Assembly (NCBI GenBank): GCA_030765045.1
Contig: CM060972.1
Location: 54,160,471-54,224,470, forward strand
Reading direction: 5' to 3'
Length of the DNA stretch: 64,000 nt
DNA from: Tenodera sinensis
Lineage: Eukaryota > Arthropoda > Insecta > Mantodea > Mantidae
The position numbers and the translations under genes are program-made. Each line of letters opens with the position of its first letter. The first letter of the stretch is position 1. Below the pieces are notes generated by a model that ran no database searches, had not been told where the DNA came from, and saw nothing but the letters and a program-made list of their open reading frames with translations. Shown piece after piece: positions 40,934 to 55,900 of this stretch.

Positions 40934-43900
40934 CTAAAAGAGGATACATAGCATATCACTAAATTAGTATACCATAAGTTATGTTAACTTAGAGGCAATA
41001 CGTAGTTTTTAGCTTCCATCAGGAAATGGAAGCAGAAAAGTCTGTGTCATCCCAAGGTACCTCGGTCTACAATATGAGTCATCCACAGTTAAGTAATAAT
41101 GTAATACATTGAAATGCAATTTCATTTTACTGTCATAATTTCACTTGTAAATTGAGAAGTACTGTAAGTTTCAAATAATTGTAAGAGAAAGTAAACCATT
41201 CTTGAATTTTCTTTAAAATGCCTACAGCATAGTGAATGATGTTTCCATGAAAATAAATATGAGGCACTATTTTTGGAATGACCCTTGTACTTTACAGAAG
41301 TGAAGTATCATATTGTGATGCACGGCTATGCCTGAGGTAATAGGGAAGCCAGCACTGTATGGTAAAAACTGTAAACAAGATATCTGTGCACTAGATTGGT
41401 GTGAGCAAGATAAGGTGCACATGTACCCAGCGTACATACAATGTTCACTATTACCAGAGAACTAGAAGCTTTTCAATTCTTCAACATTGCAAATGTTACA
41501 GAAACCTTCTACAGCTATATAAGTAGCTCCTGCAAATGAAGCAAGTCATAAGGAAGTCCTACGAATGATGCTAGTCCTGAGTGAGTCTTGTGGTGAGGAA
41601 GTCCTGGAAGTGAAGCCTGTCTTGAGGACAGCACAATGAAGTGACAGTGACAACTGAACTAGTTCACATTAGTGAAGTGACATTCAGGAAAAAGACAAGG
41701 TGTCAGGAGTGGGACGTGAATTGCATTGCATTTCATTCAAGTTTCACAATGGAGGAAATACAACAGAAATTATTAGCTGGAATGAAGAAAATGGACTTCA
41801 GAGTGGATGAGGTGAAAAATAAAATGAATTTAATTTCCAGAATGAAGAATGTTAAGAGACGCAAGTGGATTCTGAAATGGGGAAAATGGTGAGTGAAATG
41901 AATGTCAAGGAAGAAATGAAGACTGAATCAGAGAAAATCAAATCTGAGCTTAGCTTTGACATCGCCTCTATGAAATCTGAGGTAAATGCAGCTTTGAAAG
42001 CCCTGGAAGGTGGCTTGGGAATCAATCTGAAAGAAATTAAACCTGACATGGAAGATAAAATTAATGCTGTGGAACAGTGCCTAGATTGCCAAGAAGAACA
42101 GATAGATGGACAGACAAAGGAAGACAACAAGATGATAGGCAATGCATTGGATCAGATGACGGAGAGTGCTGCAGTCCAATACCCAGTCACAGCTTGACCT
42201 AACTGGTTGGGATGAGGAGGCCTTGAGAATGGAGCAGCTGGTGATTTAAAATATAGGGCTGAGAAATAAGGAATCTGGTGAACTGCTGTGGGTGACCGTT
42301 GATCAGAAGAGCCCGATCTATAAGAGCTATGAAACTCCCTGGTGACCAGAAATAGGACTCTAAAGAGAGTGTGGAAGTCTGCTGAAGGAAAAACCAGTGT
42401 GAAACAGCTGATGCACCCGAGGACACTGAAGAGAATCCTCGAGGGAACCCATATCAGGACAATTGCAAGGTACCTGAACATGAAGAGTAAGAAGCAATGT
42501 CGCTGATACTATTGGTGGTATCCTTGGAGCATCATGGAAAGGTGGTGCCAACCATTTGATATCCATCCAACAAGTCCTGGACCCCTTGTGTGCATTAAGT
42601 GTTAATCCAGAGGGGAGCTGGTGGTGGGTAATCATGGTCGTCTTCCTGCAGGTTATGGATGAGTGACACAGTGGCTATGTCCAAGCTATCAGGAGACCGG
42701 TGTGAACGTTTCTTGTTTTAGATAAGCCATGACCATTTCCATAGTGAAGTGATAGTGCACCTGCTTCCGGCATGGGGGACCCGGGTTCATTCCTGGTACT
42801 GGCCTAGGGAGGTCTGAAAACTCCAACTTTGAGCCACCGGGAACCGAAATGGAGACAATATGCCTAGATCCTATCAAATCCTTGTTGGGACTGCTAAGGA
42901 GATCAAGCATCACTGATGGAATCTAGAAATCTACTGGAGAGTGTAATATACCAGAATAGGAAGCCATCCATGCTTGGGTGACAAGTAGACCCATGCCACC
43001 AAAAGAAAGAAAAAAGGAAAAAGAAAGCCATGCATTTGCCATGCGTAAACTAGATAAGGTCACACTCGGCCTGTGTACACATGATGCGTGCTATCGCCAA
43101 TGAACTAGAAACTCAATTCTTTGATGTTCCAAATGTTCCAGAAACCTATGACAATATAAGCAAGCACTTTTGCAAGGCAAGTCTTGAATCTCAGTCCCGA
43201 GTCTTGTGGTGAACAGATCCTGCAAGTGAAGCCAGTCATGAGGAAGTATTGTGGTAAGGAAGTCCTGCAAGGGAAGCAAGGGTGAGGAGCCTTGCAGTGA
43301 GGAAGATGCAAGCTGTCAACAAAAATTGAATGAGTAAATTGAGGAAAGTTTGGACCAAAAGTCACAATATATTGAAATTGTGAGTAGATGGATGACCCTT
43401 AGTTTCACTTATTAAATTTTCACTTGGAATGTTTCTAACATTTGTCTCTATTATAAGTTTCATGCCTACCAGTATCTGGAAGAGGAACCTGTCATTTTTA
43501 CTGCCATTTAATTGTCTAGTGAAAAACTCAACTGTGTTACACACCAGTGAAATTTCAGAATTCTTTAATGTGCATGCATGTCTGGAGATGTGAACTTTTT
43601 TTTCCCATACTGCATGTTCCACTGGTGTTTTGGCATGCTTAAAGGATTTATTTCTTGTTTAATGCTCATCACTAGGCCCCAGATTTTGGTAACTGCATCC
43701 TTTTTCTGATGAAGCTAGGGTGATTATATGTGGAAAATGTACACGGATCATAACATTTTGAGTGAAATTAAACCACTTTTAAGGGTCCTTTCTTTCTTCC
43801 TTTTGTTTATTTTTTGAGATTTTTATCTGAAAATGGCACTGGCCTATCATTACATGGCTCTTTGAAATCACAGTAATGAATTATTAATTTTCATTCAGGC

Positions 43901-46900
43901 AAAACCACAAGGAAATGACACAACTAGAATTCCCTAGCAAAGTTTTCAAGTATATCTGACATTAAGGAAAATGAAGCTATTAACAGTGAAGCAACAAGAT
44001 TGTAAAGTAAGAACAAATTAGAAACTAAAAACTTCACTTATCTTAGTAATGTTGCAAGATAAGTGAAGTTTTTAGTTTCTAATTTGTTCTTACTTTAGTA
44101 TATCTGACATGTTATGGCATTGCAAAGCATGATGGTAGAATAAATCTCAGTTGCAACATACTGTCAGACTTGAGATTTGACAGATTAGATCATCTGGTTG
44201 TTCCATGTTACAGAAGACCACAGGCCGGAACTTAGGCAGAATGCCTTTTTAAATGTGTCAAATCTATCTTCAATTTGAAAGTGAATCTGTACTAATTATA
44301 CCTGAGTGATTGAAATGCCACAGTTTTATGTTGCCTTTTTAAATATATGTATATGCCTATTTTATGATAAATTCTTTTTGTTGCCTTTATTTCATTATTT
44401 ATCTTTTATTTATTATACATTTCCTTCAGGTACATTTTGTTTCAATAACTGTTAGTCTGTGACAACGAAAGTTACTTTAAATAAGGAAAAATTGAAGCTA
44501 TTAACAGTGAAGCAACAATATTCTAAAGTAAGAACAAATTATGGCTTTGAGAATGAGCTGGACACAGCTTGAAACCCAGGGTCAGCAAATCATACTAAGA
44601 TAAAAGAAGTTTTTAGTTTCTAATTTGTTCTTACTTTAGAAAGTTACTTTGCTGAATGTATATTATTGTCTTTAAGTTGCACACAACATAGGCGTCCTTC
44701 ACTCAGCTCATCACTTTCTTTGCACCAATGAGTGCTGCCACGCAGATAAATGTATAGATAACAGAAAGCGTTTGAATTACAGCTTGTGTTTATTTTAAAA
44801 GGCAATAATGAGTGTGGGTCTAACATTGATTTTCTTTCAGTTTTCATTGTGATGTTGTAGCTAGCAGCAAGATGACAAAATTCAATGTTCCTTTACACAG
44901 TAAATTACAAAGTTACGTTAATACTTTTGGACCCGGTGTATTTTGTACAGACAGTAAAGTACTCACATGCAAAATATACGAGCAGTCAGTGAACTACTAA
45001 AAGAAGTATTTTACATCACAACATATCAGCACAATCAAACAAACTTTACAAGGCTACTGGGAAGATTTCTTTACTTCCAAGAGTAATTGCAACATCGAGT
45101 CGAAAATCACAGTTTGCATTCAACTTATGTAAGGCTTTCCTCAGCAATTGAATCCCTTTGTGGAAATTACAGAATCCTACATTATCACAGTTTTTGGAGA
45201 AGTATACTAACCAATCTGTACCTAGCGAGTCAAGTTTGCAAAAATGTTACTTAACCAAATGTTAAGATGACGCAATGAAAATCATTAAAGATAAAATGAA
45301 AAATAAGATCTGGATTTCTATCTACGAGTAAACTGATACCATGGGTCGGTCGTTTCATTGTCAATGTTGTTATTGGATCATTAGATCCCAAAGAAGATGA
45401 ATCAATGAAACCATTTTTGCTCACAACAGAGTGTCTTAGGAAAGTTAACAATTCAACTATCACACAGTTATTCACCAGTTCATTCAAGTTGCTGTGGCCT
45501 GAAGAGATTCAATACCACCACATCTTACTTTTCATTAGTGACGCTGCACCATATAGAAAAAGGCTGGAATAGCGTTAAAATGCTATTTCCAAACTACTTC
45601 ACGTAACCTGCGTAGCACATGGCTTTTACAGGGTGTCAGAAGAGATATGATGCTTGTTTCTGTATGTTGACAAATTGATTTCTAGTATTAAGAAGATCTT
45701 TGTGAAAGCCCCATCAGGGATCCTAACATTTAAATCCATTGTACCAGATGTACCTCTGGCACCCCAACCTATCATAATGAGACGGGGGACATGCAGCACC
45801 TTACTACACTTCAAATTTCCAGAGTATAACTGAGGTGGAGGATGAAGCATCTTCAATTGTAGCAGCCAAGAAACTTCTCAACTCTTCGGAAATGAAAAAT
45901 GACAACTTTCATTGTGGCAGAGTTTGGGTTCCTGCTGCAAGTGATCTGCCAGCTTCAAGAAAGATCAACCTAGTAAGCGATCAACGAAGTAAGTGAAAAC
46001 TGTGGATGATGCAATGCAAAGACTGGACAGTGTACCAGGAAAATAGGGTTCATTAATTAGCAAACAGTATAAAAAAGTGTTATTGAAAAATTGTGATCTG
46101 GATAAACTTAGAAACATTTCAAAAATTCTACAAGGTGACAATTCTGTTGCAGTTGAAATGGATCCTACAATAGTGCTATGTTTCAGATTTGCTTTAATAA
46201 CCTCTGTTGATGTTGAGAGGTCATTTTGCCATGTGAAAAATGTGTTATCTGACAGGAGACTCAGCATGACTCCAGAGAACTTAAAAAAGCATTTGGTTGT
46301 CATGTGCAACAATTAAGGTATTGCAATACATAAGCATTTTTGTGTCAATTACAACACTTGCATTTTGTTTGAAACTTGAAGTTCTTTAAAATATGAAGAT
46401 CAAGTTATTAAATAGTGTAATCTATTAAATGGGTTGTTCTAATTGCCTTTTATTGCCTGTTTTAGTATTCATAATGCCTTTTTTCCTGTCTATTTTAGCC
46501 ATTTATAATGCCTTTTTGCCTGCCTATTTTAATGATTTATAATACCTAAACTTCTGGATCTGCAGAAGACAATGCACTGCAGCTGGATGCAAATCATTTG
46601 GAAGAACAATGTGCCATAAATACAATGCAGGTTTGTGTGCACAGTGTTTTACAAATTATCTTGCAAGAGAATAATTAGCTTTAACACTACTAACATGTGT
46701 ATGTCAGTGTCCTTTTAACAGTGTTTTCTCTTACTAAACTGTAGTAGTGTTAGCGACCAGTGATATATTGTATCAGTTTATTATTCAAAAGTGGAATAAA
46801 TGTTCTTGAAAAAAATCATATTTACTACTTTCCTGTGTGTTATGGAGCATTTGCATCCAAATAAAGATTGAAATCAAATTTCAAAAACACATTAGGGCTC

Positions 46901-49900
46901 TAACGGGTTAAAGTAATTTTTAATATTACTTAGGTTATACAAATCTGGGCCCTAATCATCACATTCTGTGCATCTAACAGTCTTCGAACACAAGGTCTAT
47001 TTACCTTCCCAGTTGTTGCCCTCTTCTCCGAAGCATTATAGACACTAGATGTGGAAACACCTGTGAATTCTTATGTCAACCGCATGTTTTTTTGCAATTT
47101 GTGTAACCCATCAATATAATTGCTTTCTTTCCACTCTTTAATGGCTTTCTGCACTTATGTTTTATAACATGTGCAGAGAGCTCTTTCTGACCGATAACAT
47201 TTATTAATTTACACAACATGCCCTACATGCTGAGCAAACTGATGGCTTATGCTGGGACCGGGTGAAGAACTACAGAGCATGTGCAAATTTTTTTTTGTAG
47301 TGTTTAACGCCCGCTTTTACTACTATGGCACTGCAGGCGGTGACACTGATGATACATTGAACGAAGATGGAGCACTGGTGGAATGAGATGGAGGGAGAAG
47401 TCGGAGAACCTGGAGGAAACCCACCCTAGAACAGCTTTGTCCACCACACATCTCACATGCGGTTGTCTGGGATCAAACCCGGGCCACTTTGGTGACAAGC
47501 GAATGGTCTAACCACTCGCCTATGGCGCGGCCGAGCATGTGCAAAGCTATTGAAAAAATTCTGCTGTAATGGTGCAACTAGTTATGTGTAATATAAATAT
47601 GAATGTATACACTTTGTTTCATAACTGAACTGTGCTACAAAAATGTGGTTTTTAAATTTCTCTGCACAAAAACAGCTGCACAGTTATTATTGAATCAGAC
47701 TGTTTTACAAGAGGGAAAAAATGACATACTAGGAAGGAAAAGTTGTTCATCAACCAATGAGATTGACATAGTTTTGTTAAATATTCCTTTGAAATGTCTT
47801 CTTTTTCAGAGTTTAAAGACAATGGTGTAATTTAATAATTCGAGAAGGATTTAATTTAATTAGCAATCTGTAACAGGTTTTTATATGTATGTATATCTGT
47901 TGAAATATACTATACCTTATTGTATAGTTTGAGCCAGAAAATACTTAAATTAACAATTTTAATACTGACTCAGGGGTCTCCGTCTAGGGGATATGTGAAT
48001 AGCACCCACAAGGTACCCAAGCTGAGCAGAACATTACTTCCACTTACCGGTGTTTTGCTCCTCACTGTAACTTTTCTATCTGACCTTACCTTGGTCATCT
48101 CTTGTTCTCTTCCGACCCCGATGCTATTAAGGTTCCCGAGGGCTAGGGAGTCTTTATTTTTCCAACCTCTCCATTTCTCTATAAAATCGTAACCCCTAAC
48201 ATGCTGACCTGTCATGGCATGTAATACGTCCTCTGATTGGTGATCAGAGGATATGGTCGGTGAATTTATTTTGATAATTCTCCCGGTCAGGTCGGTAAGA
48301 CCCGTAAACCAACGACAGGTGTGGTCCTCCAGACAATCTGGGGGTTGTGAGAGAGCGATGTGACCGCCAAAACATAAAAATATGGTACTCTCTAAAAAGC
48401 GGTTACTATTACTGCTATTGCTCTCTTCAATATCATCAGTGAAAAATATTGGAGAGCAAGAGGACTAATGACTTCATTGTCAGAAATCCAGCATTAGCTA
48501 AAAACATATCTGTTGAAATTGGTCTATGTACAGAAGTACCACACCACGGCTTAGCCTTTTACAGAGAGCTTCACAATGCTTTTTCTTCTATCTCGGGCGC
48601 AGTACGGATGTATTATAAGGAAGATTATTGACGAAAATGCCTTAAACACTTTATGTACAGATATTGCAATATACATGTATATTTTGCATCTTTTACCACT
48701 AAGGCATCAACCCATGGCCATTGTTTCTTTCGTTGTTTATTTTTCAGACAAGTGAAGTCAGTTCTGCCGCCTCCGTTTTTCCATCTAGAATCATTCCAGA
48801 GGGCTTACGCAAGAAATACTGCTTCAAATCATTATATGCAACTGACACTAACAGGAAATACTGATATCCAAAATATGTTCCTAATGTAAATGGTGCAAAA
48901 TGGTGACTATGGCTGATGCAAAATTTAATAATGGGTAGCTCGATACAACATCCAATCAGAGGCTTGCCGTGCCTTGCTGTGTTGTATAGTTAAACATACT
49001 GTGAAATCATGCTGTAAAACCAGTAATATAATTATCATTTGCACCCACAACATTTGTTTACATAACAGGAAAGAGAAAAATAATACTCAGCAATCAGCTG
49101 CCATTAAATTTTGAATCTATCATAATCAAATTCTAAGCAAATTAATTCCCTTCAACTTAAAAAGAGAATACAATGCTAAAAGGGGATTTTCTACAATACA
49201 TCAACTTGCTTATTGCCACACAAATATTCTTGCAGATCTTACAGAAACCATACTATGTTTTTTGATGCTATAAGTCTAAAAGAAGTAAAAAAGATGTTAT
49301 GCTGAATGATAAAATCAATTAACACTTCTACACTTATTTTGCAAACTATTGGCTACTCAAATTATAGCCAGTTGAACATGGACTCAAATATTTTATTTCA
49401 TGAAAAACTTAGGTCACTAGTTATAAATCCTTTAATGTTCATTTGAAATATAGGACAAATAAATATGGCTGTTAAGACATCTCACCACAAACCTCTTAAT
49501 CCTCTGATAAAGTCATGAACCATTTGTGTTCGCCATTCTAGTAAGCTGTTGCCCTGGCTATTGCCAAGTGAACAGCTACAAAGGATTCTGAACTCTGCTT
49601 TAAAAGTCGAAGGTTGAGTAATCATTTAATCAGAAAATATTAAACAAGAATAAAGCTTGAGAAGTAGAACTGGAACTTAAAAATTCAATGCCACAACTGG
49701 GATTTGAACCACAGACCTTCCGCTTACCAGGCGGTTGCTCTAACCATTGGGCTATTGTGACAAACTGCCAGAATGGCATTAAGTTCCAGTTCTACCTCTC
49801 AAACTTTGCCCACACACGGCTTGTGTGTTTAAAAACACCAACAGTAAGTTTGTTGGCATAAATAAACAAGAATAAAGCTATTAATTCAGAGTTAAGCCTT

Positions 49901-52900
49901 ATGTCTATATAAAACATGCAAAAATACATGAAATGAAAATGTTAAGTAAAATACCTTGCGCTTATTTGCAGCATTGTTATTAGTACTGGGTAGAACTTTG
50001 AAGAAAGTATCTAAACGTCCTTGTGTGGCACCACTTTTAGCCTTAGCCAGCTTCTTTGCTCCATTCCTTACCCTGTCCTCACTGAATGCTTTATCTCCAC
50101 ACAAGTACTTCACAAGACCTTCCTCATCTGGTTCAGTCCATTTCAACTGAAACATAAAGAAAACAATTTCTTATATAACTTCTTTTAACATGCCTAGCAG
50201 ACTGTGTGGTGTATTTTGGCATTGTCTGAAGGTTGGGTGCTCCATTCTTCATCAAACTTTACTGCACTAAAATTTGAGGCAGTATTTCGGTGTAAGCCCT
50301 CTGCAATGATATGAAATGTGAACAGGCAGCAGTAAGGCCCCTGACACTATCTAGTTAAGATATAGACAGCATAGACTGTCTTCTTTTGTCTTGTGCTATG
50401 AAGAAGAAATTGAGATGAATTAAAATTTGACGTCTTGATGTAAAGTATTGGTTATAAAACATAAAACTCAAAAAGAACAATTGATTTGTTGTGATTCTTC
50501 AAGAGTGAACTATGATGCAAGTAATTATTGTGATCAAACTATCACACGAGTTTTACCAGAAAAATTGACTTTAAAATAATTAATAATTAAATTATTCCAT
50601 TAGAGACGGAACACAACATTATTTAGTGGAGTTTCCTTGTGAGTGATTTGCTGAAAAATGATTTACGAGTGTCAACAAAACGTTCAAAAATTCTTGAAAG
50701 TGAATTAGATTATTTAACCTATCTGATGTATCCGTAACACCCTGAGATTGGTGATTATTAAAAGAATTTTCAGGCTTGCCGGTGGAGACTAGGCCGTGGA
50801 TAGCAGAGGCACGCTAAAGCTTCCACCCTTCCATTCATCTGATCATTAATAGTAACAAGTGGAACATGTAATAAATGCACATAAAAAAATAAACATGTTC
50901 CAAATGTCACACCAACATGTGGATGGTGGATATAATTAAATGTTCCAAATTCTAACTTTAATCACATTTACACTGTTTTCTGGTGCAACTCAAGGCTATC
51001 TCTATGCTTAAGCCTGGAGGCGTAATTCATAACACAACATTAGACCCATGTTTCAAGGAATTTGAATGTCATGCTTGAAAGTACTTTGCACAGAGATATG
51101 CACTATCATTTGTACTCTGACATTTTCATATTAAAGGTTAATATGTGTTAGTATATTTATGGAAAACATGCTTTCTATAAATTGTGCTAGACCATCTTCT
51201 TACCTTCAAAATACAAATAAGTCTGCAACATTAATTTTTATTTTGCCTGCCTCACATTTGCAGCTTAATAATGCAGGATGTTAGATATTACTCAAATTAG
51301 TATGTGCGTTAATAAGTCAGTGCAAGCATCGATTTAAATATGTCACAAAAAAAGAGGAAAGTACTTAATATTGAAGAAAAGTCACACATAATATGGAGAT
51401 TAGCAAATGGAGAAACAAACGTCAGTACTGCAAAGGAATTAAGTGTCTCACACACAACGATTTCTACAATTTGGAAGGACAGAGAAAATATAGTCTCTTT
51501 TCAAACACAATTGTTTAAAAATTAAGCAGGTAAGATCATCTAAGCACAAAGATATTGAAAAAGCTTTAGTTACATAGTTTAAGCAGTCAAATGCAAATAA
51601 TGTGCCAATCAGTGGACCTATTCTTCAAGTGAAAGTCAATGACTTTGCGCATTTTGCATTTTAAAGTTAAAGCAACTGGTTAAAAAACTTAACAACATAT
51701 TTCTGCTGTGACTGTAGAAAGCTAGAAAATTAAATTCCAATATGTATTTGTTTTTCCAAAGTACAGAAGTGGAATGATAGTGTATTCGCTATCGATGTTT
51801 TGTAGTTATCTGTTGCATATTTTCTGTGGGTTGGGTACAGTGCATCACATCCTTAAAGCATTTTAAAGAGAAACATAGTAGAAAGTGTAGCCTTCGTGTA
51901 AGTCATGAATAGAATATTCTTTTCATTTTAGTACTGTTGATTAAATTTTGTAATACAGTAACTGGAATAAAGTTGTGTCATTCATGACTATTACACCATA
52001 CAGCACTTACAGTACCTTTTTAACATGCTTAACATTTTATCTCTTTCATTATTCAAGACCGTGTTTGACATTAGTGAACAATATACATTGTTGCTACTTT
52101 TCTTCTCACTACTTATGTAGATTAACATTTTTTGGCATCTTATTGCTGTAAGTCTACTCCATAAACATAAGAAAAATTCTTCTGCAGTTTTTCAAAAATA
52201 CTTGTAAACTATGTAGGTGTGTCATATTTCTACTATTTTTTGAAGTTTTAAGTATGTGGCAGCCCAAAATTTAGATATGCAATTAAAAAAAAAGTTAACT
52301 CCCAGTTTGTACGACTATTAGCTATAACGACCGCAAACCATCAGGTCTTTCGACATCGTTATAACCGGTTTTGACTGTATTAGTCTGTTAAAAGATTCAC
52401 TAAATCAAGATATATAAACATCAACAGAAAAAATTTGATAACACAATCCAAAGGGAAAAAATAGTATCCTCCTTCATCTGGCAAACAGCTCTTACAGTCT
52501 AACTAGTGCCTACTTAATGATGATAGCCCATTCCTCTCTGTTTTTGGCCTTTCTCCTCCAACCTCTAATCCCCATACTATACAAGTCCTTCTCCAAACAA
52601 TCCAGCCTCTTAATCTTGGTCTCCCTTCAAGTTTACCTTCAAAAATCTTTTTAACAGACCTGCCTTCACCCATGCGCACAACATGCCCGGCCCATTCAAT
52701 CCTTTTAGCTTTAACAAGTGTGACTATTCTAGGTTTTTTATATAGTAATTTTAGTTCTGTATTTGAACGTATTCTCCACCCCTTTTTATCGTTGATTGGT
52801 CCATATATTTTCCTTTCCCATCTTTCCAACTGAGCCATTATGCTTTCTGACATCACCCAAGTTTCGCATCCATACATCACAACAGGTTTTATTTTTGTGC

Positions 52901-55900
52901 TAAAAATCTGTAATTTAGTTTGTTTAGACAGGTATCGTGTTTTCATAATTTTGGCCAAAGCAGAGAAGCAGTTATTACCTGCCAATATTCTCTCTTTGAT
53001 ATCTTTACTACAGTCATTATCAAAGGTGACCGATGAACCTAAAAATTGAAAGGTAGAACTGGAACTTAAAAATTCAATGCCACAGCTGGGACTTGAACCA
53101 CAGACCTTCCGCTTACCAAGTGGCTGCTCTAACCATTGAGCTACTGTGACAATCTGCCAGAATGGCATTGAATTCTCAAACCTTACCCACACATGGCTTG
53201 TGTGTTTAAAAACACCAACAATAAGTTTGTTGGCATAAATAAATACTAAAAATTGAAATTTATCAACAACTTTGTATTGTACCTCGTTTATCACTATTTC
53301 ATTATGGTCACTTCCTGGTTTTACTTTAAATGTATTCATATACACAGTTTTCTCCACGTTGACTTTTAAACCTAATTCTTTTCTTACATTTGTTGTTTGC
53401 TCTTTGGCCTATAAGTTTTGATAAAGATCTAGCTATCAATAACAGGTCATCAGCATAGGCTAAGTATTGTATAGATCTTTTCATAATGGTTCCTTCTGGG
53501 TTAATCTCTATACTTCTATCTTTTCCAAGGCCAAATTGAACAGCAATGTTGACAATACATCCCCTTGTCTCAGGTCACTCTTAGTTTCAAAGTTTTCTGA
53601 TCTTCAATTAATTTGTACTTGGTTAGTGGTTTTCTGTCATGTTATTTTAACTAAATTAATTAACTTTACTGGTATACCAAATTCTCTCATTACATTAAAC
53701 AATTGTTGCCGGTTTACACTATCATATGCCTGTTTAAAGTCAATGAATAAGTGATCCAGCACTACTTTATATTAATATGGTTTCTCCAGTATTTGTCTCA
53801 GTTGGAATAAGTGGTCGGTCATGGAGCAGGTCTTTCTAAAACCACACTGGTAATCACCTAGTATATCTTCTGTATATTCCTCTAAATACTTAGTTATCAC
53901 ATTTGTAAAAGCTTTGTATGTCACATTTAGAAGGGAGATTCCTCTATAGTAAAAATGGTATCCCCTGCTTCAAAATCCACAGTTTAACCAGACCTTACAT
54001 GCAAATTGTCTGTAGCTGCATTTAGAGTGTTAACGGTCATGACTGCTTGGCCAAACATCAACACAGAATTGGAATATACCAGTCTCCAATCTGTTCACTA
54101 TGCAAACTAAACCAAGAAATTGGATTCGGAACACCTCAAAATAGGTACTTCTTTGGCTGACCATGAAAATATCTACGGAAAATATTGGAGTGCAAGAAGA
54201 CTAATGACTTTATTGTCAAATGTCTGGCATTAGAAAAATACATAACAATTTCTCTCCATTGCCTATCGTAAACATTCCAAAAGCTCTCATACTAATCCAT
54301 AAGCATACTAGTGAGAGAGTCAATCTTGTAAGTAAGAGAGTGTACTGTTCTTGATGCAACAAAGTGCTGGTTCTGTGTGTGAGGGTGTCACAGTTGTGAT
54401 AGACAGTGAGTGCTGCTACTGCAAGAGATTAGAGGTCTTATATCAATGCCCCAGTGAAACTGAAGAAAGAAGAGGCTGCTTTGTGTACATATCATTATGC
54501 TGCTATGTCAAAAGGAAAGGTAAAGTGATAGTGAAAATTGAACTAGCTCATATTAGTTAAGTGATGGTACTGAACTATGGCTAACACAAAATTTGATGGC
54601 TGGTGGCTGGATGAGCCGGTCAACACAACATTCGATCTGAGGCTAGCCACAGCTTGCTGTGTTGTATAGTTAAACACACTGTAAAGCTAGTGATATACAT
54701 ATAATTTGCCCCACATGATTAATTACCAATGGGAATCGGAATAGCTGTGATCAGCTAACAGTCGCCATTAAATTTTATGTCTGCCATAAATAAAATTAGT
54801 GAAGTGACAGCGAGAACTGGACAATCACAATACGAGTTATTTTATGATTCAATATTGTATTTACAGGGAAATTGGGAGGGTTTTAAAGAAACTAAACAAA
54901 ATATTGGTAAAGTTATAAGAAGTTTCAACCTCACTTTTTGCAAATTTTATGGACTTCTAAACATATCATTCATTTAACCTCTTGAGTGATGGCCATTTAA
55001 AAGCTCTGCAGGCCGAGAACGGATACCCGATATCCAGCGCAGGGCATTTAAATTGTTAAATGCGCTAAAAGTGCTTCCTAAATACACAGCTGTATTTTGC
55101 GTAAATTTTAAGTTATTTTAATGAAACAAAAACTGGTATAAAACTCATTATATGCAGTATACATGTACATCATCAGCAATGTTGAGTTGCATTTACAAAT
55201 TGTTGAAATGGCACAATTTGTTTCACTGTGGTGAAAAGTTAACTTTGCTTTGTCGAACGCATCTAATATAATTTCTCGGAAAGAAACAGTAGTGGACCCA
55301 TTGTATGTGTGTGCTATGCGTCAGCAAATCACAGCACAATGTGAAATAGAACACTACTGTATGCATGGTTTATGAGTCATCAGAATAAAGCAGGTTTGCA
55401 ATTTTTCCTTACACGTGTTTCGTAACTTGGATTTAGCAGGCTCCGTTCATTTCTTTCTTGAAATACATATGTATACTTTCCTGCTTGTAGCTGAAGTGAG
55501 AAGCTTTTGAGTGTTACATCTCAGAGCTAAAACATGGCATCAACAAGCAGTGTCACACAAAGGTTAACGAGTGGTGGAAGTGTAAGGGCTTCTGAAATTA
55601 CACAGGATAATGTGGAGGACTTCTTGCTGTGTGACAGCGATTTGGATATTGATGGCGAATTTTCCGAATTTGAGGGATGTGTGGAGGATATAGGTACGAG
55701 TAGCAGTGAGCAAGAATGTGACCAACTTCCTTAAGGTGTTCGTGAAGAGGCTCAGCTGACTTCTGACAGCCAACCAATTGACATTTTTACAAAATTTTTT
55801 ACTACCAACTTAGTGTCTCTCATTGTTTCGGAAACAAATGTATATCCGAGTAAGGTGAAGGAAAACCTGCTCTCTAAAGGTAAATTAGGGCCTAAGAGCA

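Noticed and set aside
40708..40959. Open minus-strand frame RQRRRKALAKLQKLEKEDVE as a new protein
   Set aside because: It overlaps the FEN1 last exon in another frame. The phase set by the previous FEN1 exon gives the known FEN1 tail instead.
52503..53357. A single 284-codon chimeric protein
   Set aside because: The middle part is an antisense SINE inserted into the LINE, shown by the target duplication.
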